The translations under genes were made by a program, and so were the position numbers. From the NCBI GenBank assembly GCA_963702495.1, contig CAVPDA010000014.1:62001-126000 (forward strand): a DNA stretch of 64,000 nt. The letters are read 5' to 3'. Source of the stretch: CAVPDA01 sp963702495 (lineage in GTDB: Bacteria; Pseudomonadota; Gammaproteobacteria; Burkholderiales; Rhodocyclaceae). The notes under the pieces are model-generated. The model saw only the letters and a program-made list of their open reading frames with translations, was not told the DNA's origin and did no database searches. Shown one piece after another: positions 50,831 to 62,925 of the stretch; position 1 is the first letter of the stretch; every line of letters starts with the position of its first letter.

Positions 50831-51559
50831 ATGATCGAGTCCCTGCTGCTCACCGCCACACGCATTGTCACGTTCGACCGGCAGCGACCGCTGACCAATG
50901 CAACCGGATTCTTCTTCCAGCGCGGGGAGCGCCTGTTCCTCGTGACCAGCCGCCACGTCATGGCGGACGAACCGAGCAAGCACTTTCCGGATCGAATCGA
51001 GATCGAATTGCACGTCGATCCAGGGAACCTGGCCGAGTCGACCGGGTTCTCGATTCCGCTTTACCGCGGCGGGAGGAGCGTCTGGCGTCAGGGGCAGGAC
51101 TCTTCCGGGGACATCGATGTCGCCGCCATCGAGATCGAACGGGATGCACTGCCGCGGACGACCGTCCTCCACGCCTTCACGCCCCATCACCTGCCTTCGC
51201 GGTTCGACGAAGTCGAGGTCGGCACTTCCCTGCTGGTGGTCGGTTTTCCGCTCGACTTCCACGACACGCTGCACCACATGCCCGTGGTGCGCCACGCCAT
51301 CGTCGCTTCCTCGTTCGGGCTGCGCTTTAAGGGCGAGGGCTACTTCCTCACCGATGCCCGTACCCATCGCGGTACCAGCGGAGCGCCCGTCGTAATGCGC
51401 ATTACGAGTCCCAGCGCCACGCTGCGGGACTTGCCGTGGATGCTCCTCGGCGTTCACTCTGCACGCCTCGATGTCGGGACGCGGGACATGAAGCTGGACG
51501 AGGCCCTCGGGCTGAATTCAGCCTGGTACGCCGACATCCTTCTGGCGCTCACCGAATGA
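50831..51559 (+). CDS. Trypsin-like serine protease domain protein
   Basis: A 242-aa protein with a trypsin/HtrA-like fold. Candidate catalytic residues are His in FLVTSRHVMAD, Asp in SSGDIDVAAIEIE, and Ser in THRGTSGAPVV. A hydrophobic region without a clear signal peptide lies at the N-terminus, and no PDZ domain is present. The end, LGVHSARLDVGTRDMKLDEA, matches the family's last strands. It is often annotated as a trypsin-like peptidase of unknown substrate. The gene starts at GTG 50828 or ATG 50831; the GAGGGAGGTGG Shine-Dalgarno fits both. It stands alone. Confidence 0.78.
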   Translation: MIESLLLTATRIVTFDRQRPLTNATGFFFQRGERLFLVTSRHVMADEPSKHFPDRIEIELHVDPGNLAESTGFSIPLYRGGRSVWRQGQDSSGDIDVAAIEIERDALPRTTVLHAFTPHHLPSRFDEVEVGTSLLVVGFPLDFHDTLHHMPVVRHAIVASSFGLRFKGEGYFLTDARTHRGTSGAPVVMRITSPSATLRDLPWMLLGVHSARLDVGTRDMKLDEALGLNSAWYADILLALTE

Positions 51560-51660
51560 TGAGGTCGGTCGATCCACCGTTGAGCCGACCGGATCGCCGC
51601 GAACTCAGTCCGGCCCGTGCCCGGTGTTAGAATCCCCGGCACTTCTGCGAGGCCCGACCG

Positions 51661-53070
51661 ATGAACAACACCAACCCGAGCCGAAAACCATTCCGTTCCC
51701 GTAGCACAGGCTTGCACGTCGTTCGGCGCCTTGCCGTGGCGGCGCTCCTCGGTGGCATCGCCCTGCCGGCGTGTGCGGCCGGCGACGGTCCGGCCCTGTT
51801 CGGCATCCCCGTCGATTTCATCCTGTTCGGCCTGACGCTGCTGGGCGTCGCCCTGTTCCACCATTACACGCTGCAGGTGGCGCTCACGGGGCTGGCCACC
51901 ATCACGACCTACAAGCTCATCTTCACCGGCTTCAAGCACGGCGCCGGTATCGCCGGCTTCGGCGCGCACATGGGCCACGAATGGGTGATGCTGGTCAATC
52001 TGCTCGGCCTGCTGCTGGGCTTCGCCCTGCTGTCGCGCCACTTCGAGGAAAGCCACGTGCCGGAGGCGCTGCCGCGCTGGCTGCCGGACGACTGGAAGGG
52101 CGGTTTCGTGCTGCTGGCGATGATCTTCGTGCTCTCCAGCTTTCTCGACAACATCGCCGCCGCGCTGATCGGCGGCACCATCGCCCGCATCGTCTTCCGC
52201 CACAAGGTGCATATCGGCTATCTCGCCGCCATCGTCGCCGCCTCCAATGCCGGCGGCTCCGGCAGCGTGGTGGGCGACACCACCACCACCATGATGTGGA
52301 TCGACGGCGTCGATCCGCGCGACGTGCTGCACGCCTATGTCGCCGCCGCCGTCGCCCTGGTGATCTTCGGCATCCCGGCGGCCCTGCAGCAGCACAAGCA
52401 TTCGCCCATCGTCAAGGAGGCGCCGGTGGGCATCCATATCGACTGGGCGCGGGTTGGCATCGTGGCCGTGATCCTGATCGCGGCCATCACCGTCAATGTC
52501 ACGGTGAACGTCAAGTTCCCCGAGATCTCGGACCGCTTCCCCTTCCTCGGCGCGGCGGTATGGGTGGCGCTGCTCGCCACGGCGGCGATCCGCAAGCCGG
52601 AGTGGAGCCTGCTGCCCGACGCCTTCAAGGGCTCGGTCTTCCTGCTCTCCCTGGTGCTGTGCGCTTCCATGATGCCGGTGGAGAAGCTGCCGCTCGCCTC
52701 CTGGCAGACCGCGCTGGGCCTGGGTTTCGTCTCCGCCGTGTTCGACAACATTCCGCTCACCGCGCTGGCGCTCAAGCAGGGCGGCTACGACTGGGGCTTC
52801 CTGGCCTATGCGGTGGGTTTCGGCGGCTCGATGATCTGGTTCGGATCATCCGCCGGCGTCGCCCTGTCCAACCTGTTTCCGGAGGCGAAATCGGTGGGGC
52901 GCTGGCTGCGTCACGGCTGGTTCGTCGCCGTGGCCTATGTGATCGGCTTTTTCGTGATGCTGGTGGTGGCGGGGTGGCAGCCTCACGCGCCGCACAAGGA
53001 TGCGCCGATGCCGGGCTACGCCCAGGGCGTGCATCAGACGACGGAGGCAATGCCCGCGGCGGCGAAGTGA
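51661..53070 (+). CDS. NhaD/ArsB-like ion transporter (IT superfamily)
   Basis: A 469-aa inner-membrane protein with about 11 hydrophobic helices and an N-terminal signal-like segment ending CAAGDG. Motifs such as SSFLDNIAAALIGGTIARI, NAGGSGSVVGDTTTTMMW and SAVFDNIPLTALALKQGG show the two-fold pseudo-symmetry of IT-superfamily carriers related to NhaD Na+/H+ antiporters and citrate or arsenite transporters. The substrate is not certain; the DNI/TTT motifs favour ion antiport. It is followed by UspA, a cation antiporter and a P-type ATPase, suggesting an ion-homeostasis group. Confidence 0.85.
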   Translation: MNNTNPSRKPFRSRSTGLHVVRRLAVAALLGGIALPACAAGDGPALFGIPVDFILFGLTLLGVALFHHYTLQVALTGLATITTYKLIFTGFKHGAGIAGFGAHMGHEWVMLVNLLGLLLGFALLSRHFEESHVPEALPRWLPDDWKGGFVLLAMIFVLSSFLDNIAAALIGGTIARIVFRHKVHIGYLAAIVAASNAGGSGSVVGDTTTTMMWIDGVDPRDVLHAYVAAAVALVIFGIPAALQQHKHSPIVKEAPVGIHIDWARVGIVAVILIAAITVNVTVNVKFPEISDRFPFLGAAVWVALLATAAIRKPEWSLLPDAFKGSVFLLSLVLCASMMPVEKLPLASWQTALGLGFVSAVFDNIPLTALALKQGGYDWGFLAYAVGFGGSMIWFGSSAGVALSNLFPEAKSVGRWLRHGWFVAVAYVIGFFVMLVVAGWQPHAPHKDAPMPGYAQGVHQTTEAMPAAAK

Positions 53071-53145
53071 TCGAATTCGGGCTGCGGGTCGCGAGCACTC
53101 GCGGCCCGGGATGAGGCGGAATGCACCGTTGGGGAGGATGAAACC

Positions 53146-53571
53146 ATGCTGAAAGCACTGCTGCCGGTGGACGGCTCCGAGAACTCGCTGCGCGCGGTGA
53201 AGCATCTGATCACCCTGGTGCAGGGCCGGGAGCCGATGGATGTGCATATCCTCAACGTGCAGGAACCCATCGACGCCTGGGAAGTGAGGCGCTGCTTCAA
53301 GCCGGAAGAGATCGAGGCGATGCAGGTGTCTGCCGGCGGCGATGCGCTCCAGGCTGCCAGGATGCTGCTGGAAGAGGCCGCCGTTCCCTTCACGGCGCAG
53401 GTGCTGATCGGCGACGTGGCCGAGTCCGTCGCCCGCTATGCCCACGAGATCGGCGCCGACAAGATCATCATGGGCACCCGCGGCATGACTCCGCTGGCCA
53501 ATCTGATGCTGGGCTCCATCGCCACCAAGGTCATCCACCTTACCGAAATTCCAGTCACGCTGGTGAGGTGA
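53146..53571 (+). CDS. Universal stress protein, UspA family
   Basis: A 141-aa single-domain Usp protein with the ATP-binding signature G-2x-G-9x-G-S in IIMGTRGMTPLANLMLGSIA near residue 108 and the N-terminal Asp in ALLPVDGSENSLRAVKHL. It may bind ATP and respond to stress. The gene lies 75 bases after the transporter and 37 bases before a cation antiporter, which suggests a shared role in ion or stress control. Shine-Dalgarno GGGGAGGATGAAACC precedes the ATG. Confidence 0.92.
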   Translation: MLKALLPVDGSENSLRAVKHLITLVQGREPMDVHILNVQEPIDAWEVRRCFKPEEIEAMQVSAGGDALQAARMLLEEAAVPFTAQVLIGDVAESVARYAHEIGADKIIMGTRGMTPLANLMLGSIATKVIHLTEIPVTLVR

Positions 53572-53608
53572 CGCCGGATCGCCGGGCGCTGCGTCCTGGC
53601 TGACGTGC

Positions 53609-54635
53609 ATGGCCGAAGGAAGGCTGGGATTGAGCGATCCTTTTTCCCTGTGGCTGCAGTTCGCCCTCTGCGCCGCGCTGATCGGCGCTGCCGGCTACCG
53701 CCTCTCGCTCCACGCTGACGTCATCGCCGAGAAGACCGGCCTGGGCCGCAATTGGATCGGGCTCATCCTTCTGGCTTCGGTCACCTCCCTGCCCGAGCTT
53801 GCCACCGGCTTCAGTTCCGTCACAATTGCGAACGTGCCCAATATCGCTGTCGGCGACGTACTCGGCAGTTGCGTGTTCAATCTGGTGCTGGTCGTGATCC
53901 TCGATTTCTTCCATCGCGGCGAGTCGGTCTACACGAAAGCGAGTCAGGGACACATCCTGTCGGCGGCGTTCGGCGCCGTGCTGGTCGGCTTCGTCGGCTT
54001 CAACCTCCTGCTGGGCAGCAGAATGGATCATCTCGCCATCGGCCATGTCGGCATCTATTCGCCGATCATCGTGCTGCTGTATGTGCTGGCCATGCGCACC
54101 GTGTTCCACTATGAGCGGCGTCAGCTCGCCCAGCGGATCGAGGAGACGGTCGAGCAGTATCCGCAGATCACCCTGCGCAGCGCCGTCACGGGTTATGGGC
54201 TGGCGTCCCTGGTGGTGGTGGCGGCGGGGACCTGGCTGCCGTTCGTCGGCGCCGACCTGGCGCAAGTCATGGGCTGGCACAATACCTTCGTCGGCACCCT
54301 GTTCGTCGCCTTCGCCACGTCGGTGCCGGAACTGGTGGTGACGCTGTCGGCGCTGCGCCTGGGGGCGCTCGATATGGCCATCGGCAACCTCTTCGGCAGC
54401 AACCTGTTCGACGTGCTGATCCTGGCGGCGGACGATCTGCTGTTCCTGCGCGGGCCGATCCTGTCCCACGTTTCCCAACTGCACGTCGCCTCCGCGCTGT
54501 CCGCCATGATGATGAGCGGCGTGGCCATCGTCGGCCTGCTCTACCGGCCGGCGACGCGGTTGTTCCGCACGGTGGGCTGGACCAGCCTGTTCCTGCTGAC
54601 CCTCTATCTTCTCAACTCTTACGTTCTGTTCCTCC

Positions 54636-54646
<11 letters not shown>
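53609..54646 (+). CDS. Calcium/cation antiporter (CaCA family)
   Basis: A 345-aa inner-membrane sodium/calcium exchanger-like protein. It has the two characteristic alpha repeats: ASVTSLPELATGFSSVTI near residue 55, and FATSVPELVVTLSALRLGAL near residue 235, each containing the acidic ion-binding Glu. About 10 to 11 membrane helices are visible. It would exchange Ca2+ or another cation for Na+ or H+. Its stop lies inside the start of the following P-type ATPase (11-base overlap), so the two are translated together. Confidence 0.9.
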
Positions 54647-57297
<2,651 letters not shown>

Positions 57298-57464
57298 TCG
57301 CGGCGTGCGACGTCCCTTGATTTGTGCAGTGCGCCCGGACTAGGATCGCCGGACAAGCGGAACGCCGTTCCACCGCGGCTGTCTGTGGAACGTGCAACCG
57401 CACACAACGGCATCGAGTGGTCATACCCAAGACATCAACATCCAATCCCGAGGAGGAAGCGAAA

Positions 57465-58616
57465 GTGAGCGACAAACCCATCACCCCGGATCGGCAACAA
57501 CCCCAGACCCAGGTTACCCGGCGCCGCTTTCTCAGCGGTGCAACCGCAGGGGCCGCAGGCGCCGCCACCCTCGGCTTCCCCATGATCGCCAGGGCGCAGA
57601 CTCCGATCAGCCTGCGCTGGCAGAGCACCTGGCCGGCCAAGGACATCTTCCATGAATATGCCCTGGACTATGCCAAGAAGGTGAATGAGATGTCCGGCGG
57701 CAAGCTCAAGATCGAGGTGCTGCCGGCCGGGGCGGTGGTCAAGGCCTTCGATCTCATCGACGCGGTGCACAAGGGAACTCTGGACGGCGGCCACGGCGTC
57801 ACGGCCTACTGGTATGGCAAGAACTCGGCGTTCTCCCTGTTCGGCACCGGACCGGCCACCGGCATGGACGCCAACACGACACTGGCCTGGTTCGAGTACG
57901 GCGGCGGCCAGGCACTGTACGACGAACTGGTGCAGAAGGTGCTGGGTCTGGACGTGCAGGGCTTCCTCTACGGACCGATGCCGACCCAGCCGCTGGGCTG
58001 GTTCAAGAAGCCGATCAGCAAGGCCTCCGACTTCAACGGGCTCAAGTACCGTACCGTCGGCCTGTCGATCGATGTGTTCAAGGAAATGGGGGCGTCGGTG
58101 AATGCCCTGCCCGGCGCCGAGATCGTGCCGGCGCTGGACCGCGGCCTGATCGAGGCGGCCGAGTTCAACAACGCCTCCAGCGACAAGCTGCTCGGCTTTC
58201 CGGACGTGTCCAAGGTATGCATGCTGCAGAGCTACCATCAGGCCGGCGAATGCTTCGAGATCCTGTTCAACAAGAAGAAGTACGAAACGCTTCCGGCCGA
58301 GTTCAAGGCGATCATCAAGTATGCCGCGCAGGCCGCCAGCGCCGATATGTCCTGGAAGGCGATCGACCGCTACTCCCAGGACTATATCGAGATGCGCGAG
58401 AAGCTGGGCGTGAAGTTCTACAAGACGCCGAACGACATCCTGCAGGCCCAGCTCAAGGCGTGGTCGGCGGTGGCGGCACGCAAAGCGCAGGAGAACCCTT
58501 TCTTCGCAAAGGTGCTCGAGTCGCAGAAGAGCTTCGCACAGCGGGCGGTGGGCTGGAGCCTGGACACGATCGTCGATCCGCGCATGGCCTACAGCCACTG
58601 GTTCGGCAAGAAGTAG
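57465..58616 (+). CDS. TRAP transporter substrate-binding protein (DctP family)
   Basis: A 383-aa periplasmic solute-binding protein with a twin-arginine signal: TRRRFLSGATAGAAGAATLG near residue 23, then ARAQTPISLRWQSTWPAKD. It shows the DctP/TeaA-type fold with PMPTQPLGWFKKPISKASDF and GLKYRTVGLSIDVFKEMGAS, where the conserved Arg in LKYRTVG binds the substrate carboxylate. The start is GTG at 57465, supported by the strong GAGGAGGAAGCG Shine-Dalgarno; an earlier in-frame ATG at 57324 lacks one. The ligand is unknown; the group often takes carboxylates. A terminator follows the gene, before the permease genes. Confidence 0.92.
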   Translation: MSDKPITPDRQQPQTQVTRRRFLSGATAGAAGAATLGFPMIARAQTPISLRWQSTWPAKDIFHEYALDYAKKVNEMSGGKLKIEVLPAGAVVKAFDLIDAVHKGTLDGGHGVTAYWYGKNSAFSLFGTGPATGMDANTTLAWFEYGGGQALYDELVQKVLGLDVQGFLYGPMPTQPLGWFKKPISKASDFNGLKYRTVGLSIDVFKEMGASVNALPGAEIVPALDRGLIEAAEFNNASSDKLLGFPDVSKVCMLQSYHQAGECFEILFNKKKYETLPAEFKAIIKYAAQAASADMSWKAIDRYSQDYIEMREKLGVKFYKTPNDILQAQLKAWSAVAARKAQENPFFAKVLESQKSFAQRAVGWSLDTIVDPRMAYSHWFGKK

Positions 58617-58636
58617 TCGGTCGCGATCGTGAACTG

Positions 58637-58672
58637 AAATCCATCTCCGGCTCAACCGGAGGTGGATTTTTT
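58637..58672 (+). terminator. Intercistronic terminator after the TRAP binding protein
   Basis: AAATCCATCTCCGG-CTCAA-CCGGAGGTGGATTT followed by T residues; the stem has 14 bp with one G-U pair. Read-through would give a low level of permease transcript, allowing an excess of the binding protein. Confidence 0.9.
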
Positions 58673-58718
58673 GTTTGCGCCGCCCGCCGTATCGGTGGGC
58701 GGCACGGAGGCTCCCCGC

Positions 58719-59345
58719 ATGCAACGCACTCTTCTCTTCGTCGACCAGGTGAGCGCCTGGGTCGGCAAGGCTTTCGCCTGGCTCATCCTGATCCTGACCC
58801 TGGCCATCAGTTGGGAGGTGTTCTCGCGCTACGTCCTCGGCACGCCCCACGACTGGATGTTCGACGCGACCTACATGATGTACGGCGCGCTGTTCATGAT
58901 GGCCGGGGCGTACACCCTGTCGCGCAACGGCCATGTGCGCGGCGACGTCCTCTACGGCTTCTTTCCGCCCCGGCTGCAGGCGGGGCTGGACCTGCTGCTC
59001 TACCTGCTGTTCTTCATTCCCGGCATCGTCGCCCTGATCTGGGCCGGGACCAGCGCCACCGACTACTCCTGGGGCATCCGTGAGCACTCCTCGGTGACCG
59101 CCGCGGGACTGCCGCTCTACCCGTTCAAGGCCCTGATTCCGTTCGCGGGCGCGCTGCTGCTGCTGCAGGGGGTGGTGGAGATCGTGCGCTGCGCGGTGTG
59201 CCTGAAGAATGGCGCGTGGCCCTCGCGCGAGCGCGACGTCGAGGAGGTGGACGTGGACGAACTGAAGAAGATGGTGCACTTCGACGACAAGGAGATCGAG
59301 TTGGCCGAACGCGCGCTGCTGGAGAAGAAGGGTCAAACCCGATGA
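58719..59345 (+). CDS. TRAP transporter small permease (DctQ)
   Basis: A 208-aa inner-membrane protein with four membrane helices: about residues 17-37, 50-68, 88-108 and 137-160. EVFSRYVLGTPHDWMFDATY is typical of the DctQ family. The C-terminus is longer than usual, with an acidic tail EEVDVDELKKMVHFDDKEIE that may contact the large permease or be regulatory. The ATG at 58719 follows CGGAGG; an earlier start at 58662 lies in the terminator. It overlaps the large permease gene by 4 bases (ATGA at 59342-59345). Confidence 0.9.
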   Translation: MQRTLLFVDQVSAWVGKAFAWLILILTLAISWEVFSRYVLGTPHDWMFDATYMMYGALFMMAGAYTLSRNGHVRGDVLYGFFPPRLQAGLDLLLYLLFFIPGIVALIWAGTSATDYSWGIREHSSVTAAGLPLYPFKALIPFAGALLLLQGVVEIVRCAVCLKNGAWPSRERDVEEVDVDELKKMVHFDDKEIELAERALLEKKGQTR

Positions 59346-61387
59346 ACAAGAGCCTCTACTTCGGCCTGTCCTTCATGGCGCTGCTGATCCTGGCAGTCGT
59401 GGTCGTACTGCCGGCGCCGTCGCAAATGACGCACGGCCATCTGGGACTGCTCATGCTCGGTCTGGTGGTGGCGGCGATCATGCTCGGCTTTCCCACCGCC
59501 TTCACGCTCATGGGCATGGGCATGTTCTTCGGCTGGCTGGCCTTCGATTTCGACACCGGCAAGATTCTCGACCTGATGGTTCAGCGCACCTTCTCGGTGA
59601 TGACCAACGACGTGCTGATCTCGATCCCGCTGTTCGTTTTCATGGGCTACATGGTCGAGCGCGCCAACATCATCGACAAGCTGTTCAAGAGCCTGCACAT
59701 GGCCTTGTCGGAGCTGCCCGGATCCCTGGCGGTGGCGACTCTGCTGACCTGCGCCATCTTCGCCACCGCCACCGGCATCGTCGGCGCGGTGGTGACGCTG
59801 ATGGGCCTGCTCGCCTTTCCGGCGATGCTGCGCCACGGCTACGACGTCAAGCTTTCCGCCGGTGCCATCACCGCCGGCGGCTGCCTGGGTATCCTGATCC
59901 CGCCTTCGATCATGCTCATCGTCTATGGCGCGACTGCCGGCGTGTCGGTGGTCAAGCTCTATGCCGGCGCCTTCTTGCCCGGCCTGATGCTGACCGGGCT
60001 CTACGTCCTCTACGTGATCGTGCTGGCGAAGCTGCGTCCCCGGCTTGCCCCGTCGCTGACCGAGGAAGAAAAGAAGGTGCCGGCTCCGGCCTGGGTCGAA
60101 TCGATCACCGGCGGCGGCCGGCGCTCGCTGCTCGGCGGTCTGACCGCGGCGGCGTTCGGCTCCGCGCGCTACCCCCAGGCGCCGCGCGCGCAGGTATGGC
60201 AGAAGCTGGCGGTGGCGATCCTGCCGCCGCTGACGGCGGCGCTGGTGCTCGCCATGACCTACTGGGGCTTCGCGCGGCAGGCGACCACGCTCGACGCCGA
60301 GCCGGATATTCCCGAGCTGAGCGCGATCGGCACCTCGGCCGGAGGCGTGCAGGAGCCGCCGGCTGCGCCGTCGGGCGCGCAAACGCTGGGCGGGGTGCAG
60401 GAGCCGCCCGCCGAACAGGAGCCGCCGGCGCTCGGCGGCGCGCAGGAACCACCGGCCGAGGAGCAGCCGCAGCCGCTCGGCGGCGCCCAGGAGCCGTCCG
60501 CGCAGGGGGCGGAGGCCAAACCCGAGGAACTGAGCGGGAAGGGCGAGGGCGCGGCGCCGGAGCAGCTCGACACCGGCGGAGTGCAGGAGCCGCCCGCTGC
60601 CCCGCAAGGCAAGGTGCAGGCGCCGTCCCACGCCGGCTGGCAGATACCGATGCTGGTGATCGGCGCCGTGATGGCGCTGGTGCTGGTGTGGTTCTACCGG
60701 CGCCTGGACTGGAAGCGGCTGGAAGTCGGCTGGATGTTGCTGACGTCCTTTTTCCCGCTCGCCGTCCTGATCCTGGCGGTGCTCGGCTCCATCGTCTTCG
60801 GCCTGGCCACGCCGAGCGAGGCGGCGGCGATCGGCGCGCTCGGCGGCATCCTGCTGGCGCTCGCCTATCGCCAACTCACCTGGGAGCGGATGAAGGAATC
60901 CGTATTCCTCACCTCCCGCACCTCGGCCATGGTGTGCTGGCTGTTCGTCGGCTCCAGCATCTTCTCCGCCTCCTTCGCCCTGCTCGGCGGGCAGGAGCTG
61001 ATCGAACGCTGGGTGCTGTCCCTGGACATGACGCCGATCCAGTTCATGGTGCTCTCCCAGGTCATCATCTTCCTGCTCGGCTGGCCGCTGGAATGGACCG
61101 AGATCATCGTCATCTTCATGCCGATCTTCATCCCGCTGCTCGGCCACTTCAACATCGATCCGCTGTTCTTCGGCCTGCTGGTGGCGCTCAATCTGCAGAC
61201 GGCGTTCCTGTCGCCGCCGGTGGCGATGGCGGCGTTCTATCTAAAGGGCGTGGCGCCGCCCCATGTCACGCTGAACCAGATTTTCGGCGGCATGCTGCCT
61301 TTCATGGGCATCCAGGTGGTGGCGCTCGTCCTCCTCTACGTTTTTCCGGAGATCGGGCTGTGGCTGCCGAATTACCTCTACAAGTGA
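59342..61387 (+). CDS. TRAP transporter large permease (DctM) with inserted repeat region
   Basis: A 681-aa membrane protein; ordinary DctM is about 430. The first half (residues 1-240) and last third are standard DctM: ILIPPSIMLIVYGATAGVSV, GLATPSEAAAIGALGGILLA, CWLFVGSSIFSASFALLGG. Between them sit two additional membrane helices (about residues 285-310 and 437-455) enclosing a hydrophilic stretch of about 100 residues (about 330-432). That stretch has five near-identical GG(V/A)QEP(P/S)A units rich in Pro, Gln, Glu and Gly. The region is low complexity and probably exposed on one side of the membrane. Together with DctQ and DctP it should import an unknown substrate with Na+. Confidence 0.9.
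   Translation: MNKSLYFGLSFMALLILAVVVVLPAPSQMTHGHLGLLMLGLVVAAIMLGFPTAFTLMGMGMFFGWLAFDFDTGKILDLMVQRTFSVMTNDVLISIPLFVFMGYMVERANIIDKLFKSLHMALSELPGSLAVATLLTCAIFATATGIVGAVVTLMGLLAFPAMLRHGYDVKLSAGAITAGGCLGILIPPSIMLIVYGATAGVSVVKLYAGAFLPGLMLTGLYVLYVIVLAKLRPRLAPSLTEEEKKVPAPAWVESITGGGRRSLLGGLTAAAFGSARYPQAPRAQVWQKLAVAILPPLTAALVLAMTYWGFARQATTLDAEPDIPELSAIGTSAGGVQEPPAAPSGAQTLGGVQEPPAEQEPPALGGAQEPPAEEQPQPLGGAQEPSAQGAEAKPEELSGKGEGAAPEQLDTGGVQEPPAAPQGKVQAPSHAGWQIPMLVIGAVMALVLVWFYRRLDWKRLEVGWMLLTSFFPLAVLILAVLGSIVFGLATPSEAAAIGALGGILLALAYRQLTWERMKESVFLTSRTSAMVCWLFVGSSIFSASFALLGGQELIERWVLSLDMTPIQFMVLSQVIIFLLGWPLEWTEIIVIFMPIFIPLLGHFNIDPLFFGLLVALNLQTAFLSPPVAMAAFYLKGVAPPHVTLNQIFGGMLPFMGIQVVALVLLYVFPEIGLWLPNYLYK
60335..60605 (+). 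repeat. GGxQEPPA-encoding tandem repeat in the TRAP large permease
   Basis: Five short, imperfect, in-frame repeats encode GG(V/A)QEP(P/S)A. Spacers differ in length and include Glu/Pro-rich stretches. At DNA level the common core is GGCGC/GTGCAGGAGCCGCC. They are not a CRISPR or a mobile element, but a variable protein segment. Confidence 0.8.
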
Positions 61388-61404
61388 GCGGCATTCCGGC
61401 CTGA

Positions 61405-61434
61405 CCGGCCGCTGCCGCGCGCCGCAGCGGCCGG
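61405..61434 (+). terminator. GC-rich hairpin after the TRAP operon
   Basis: CCGGCCGCTG-CCGCGCGCCG-CAGCGGCCGG with 10-bp arms, 17 bases after the DctM stop. No T-run follows, so it is only a candidate Rho-independent or RNA-stabilising hairpin. Confidence 0.45.
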
Positions 61435-61505
61435 GCCCGATCCGCGCCGGGTGCGGCGGCAGCGTGGTACGATCCCGGCGTCGCCTCGACAGCCCCGTGC
61501 CCGCC

Positions 61506-62045
61506 ATGCCCAACGTTCAGGATAGCCTCGTCATCACCGCCACCGGCGAAGACCGTGTCGGCCTGGTGGACGACTTCACCCGCCACATCGTTGACGCCGG
61601 CTGCAACATCGAGGAAAGCCGCATGGCCATGCTCGGCGGCCATTTCGCCCTCATCATGCTGCTGTCGGGGCGATGGGATGCGATCGCCAAGCTGGAAGGG
61701 CAGTTGTCTGATCTCGGCGAGCAACTGGGCCTCGCCATCATTTACCGGCGCACGCGGGAACGCGAGCGCGGCCAGCCCGTGATCCCGTATTACATCGAAT
61801 CGGTGTCGGTGGACCAGCCGGGAATCGTCAATGCCCTTTCGGGTTTCTTCGCCCAGCGCGGCATCAACATCGAGCAACTGGACACCGATACCTACCCCGC
61901 GCCCCATTCCGGCACGCCCATGATCAGCGTGCGCATCACGGTCGGCATTCCCGCAGCCACCCACATTCCGACCCTGCGCGGCGACTTTCTGGACCACTGC
62001 GACGCCCTGAATCTGGACGCCAGCTTCGAGCCGTCGCGCGGCTGA
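61506..62045 (+). CDS. ACT-domain protein, GcvR-like
   Basis: A 179-aa protein with two ACT domains. The first starts at about residue 7 (LVITATGEDRVGLVDDFTRH), the second near residue 95 (YIESVSVDQPGIVNALSGFF, INIEQLDTDTYPAPHSGTPM). This matches the GcvR family, which binds glycine or related small molecules and modulates GcvA in E. coli, though gcv genes are not in the window. The ATG at 61506 fits the first ACT domain; a start at 61464 is possible but lacks homology. Probably cytoplasmic and regulatory. Confidence 0.85.
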   Translation: MPNVQDSLVITATGEDRVGLVDDFTRHIVDAGCNIEESRMAMLGGHFALIMLLSGRWDAIAKLEGQLSDLGEQLGLAIIYRRTRERERGQPVIPYYIESVSVDQPGIVNALSGFFAQRGINIEQLDTDTYPAPHSGTPMISVRITVGIPAATHIPTLRGDFLDHCDALNLDASFEPSRG

Positions 62046-62157
62046 AGCACGGGCGGTTTGCGCCGGCGCAACCTGCCGCACCGGGACGGCGCCTAGAATG
62101 GCGGTGCGCCGGCCGCAGGGCGCGTGCCGGTAGATCGACTCAGGAGCCGAAGCCAGG

Positions 62158-62918
<761 letters not shown>

Positions 62919-62925
<7 letters not shown>

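Noticed and set aside
60335..60605. CRISPR or mobile-element repeats
   Set aside because: They are short in-frame peptide repeats inside the TRAP permease with no spacers or ends.
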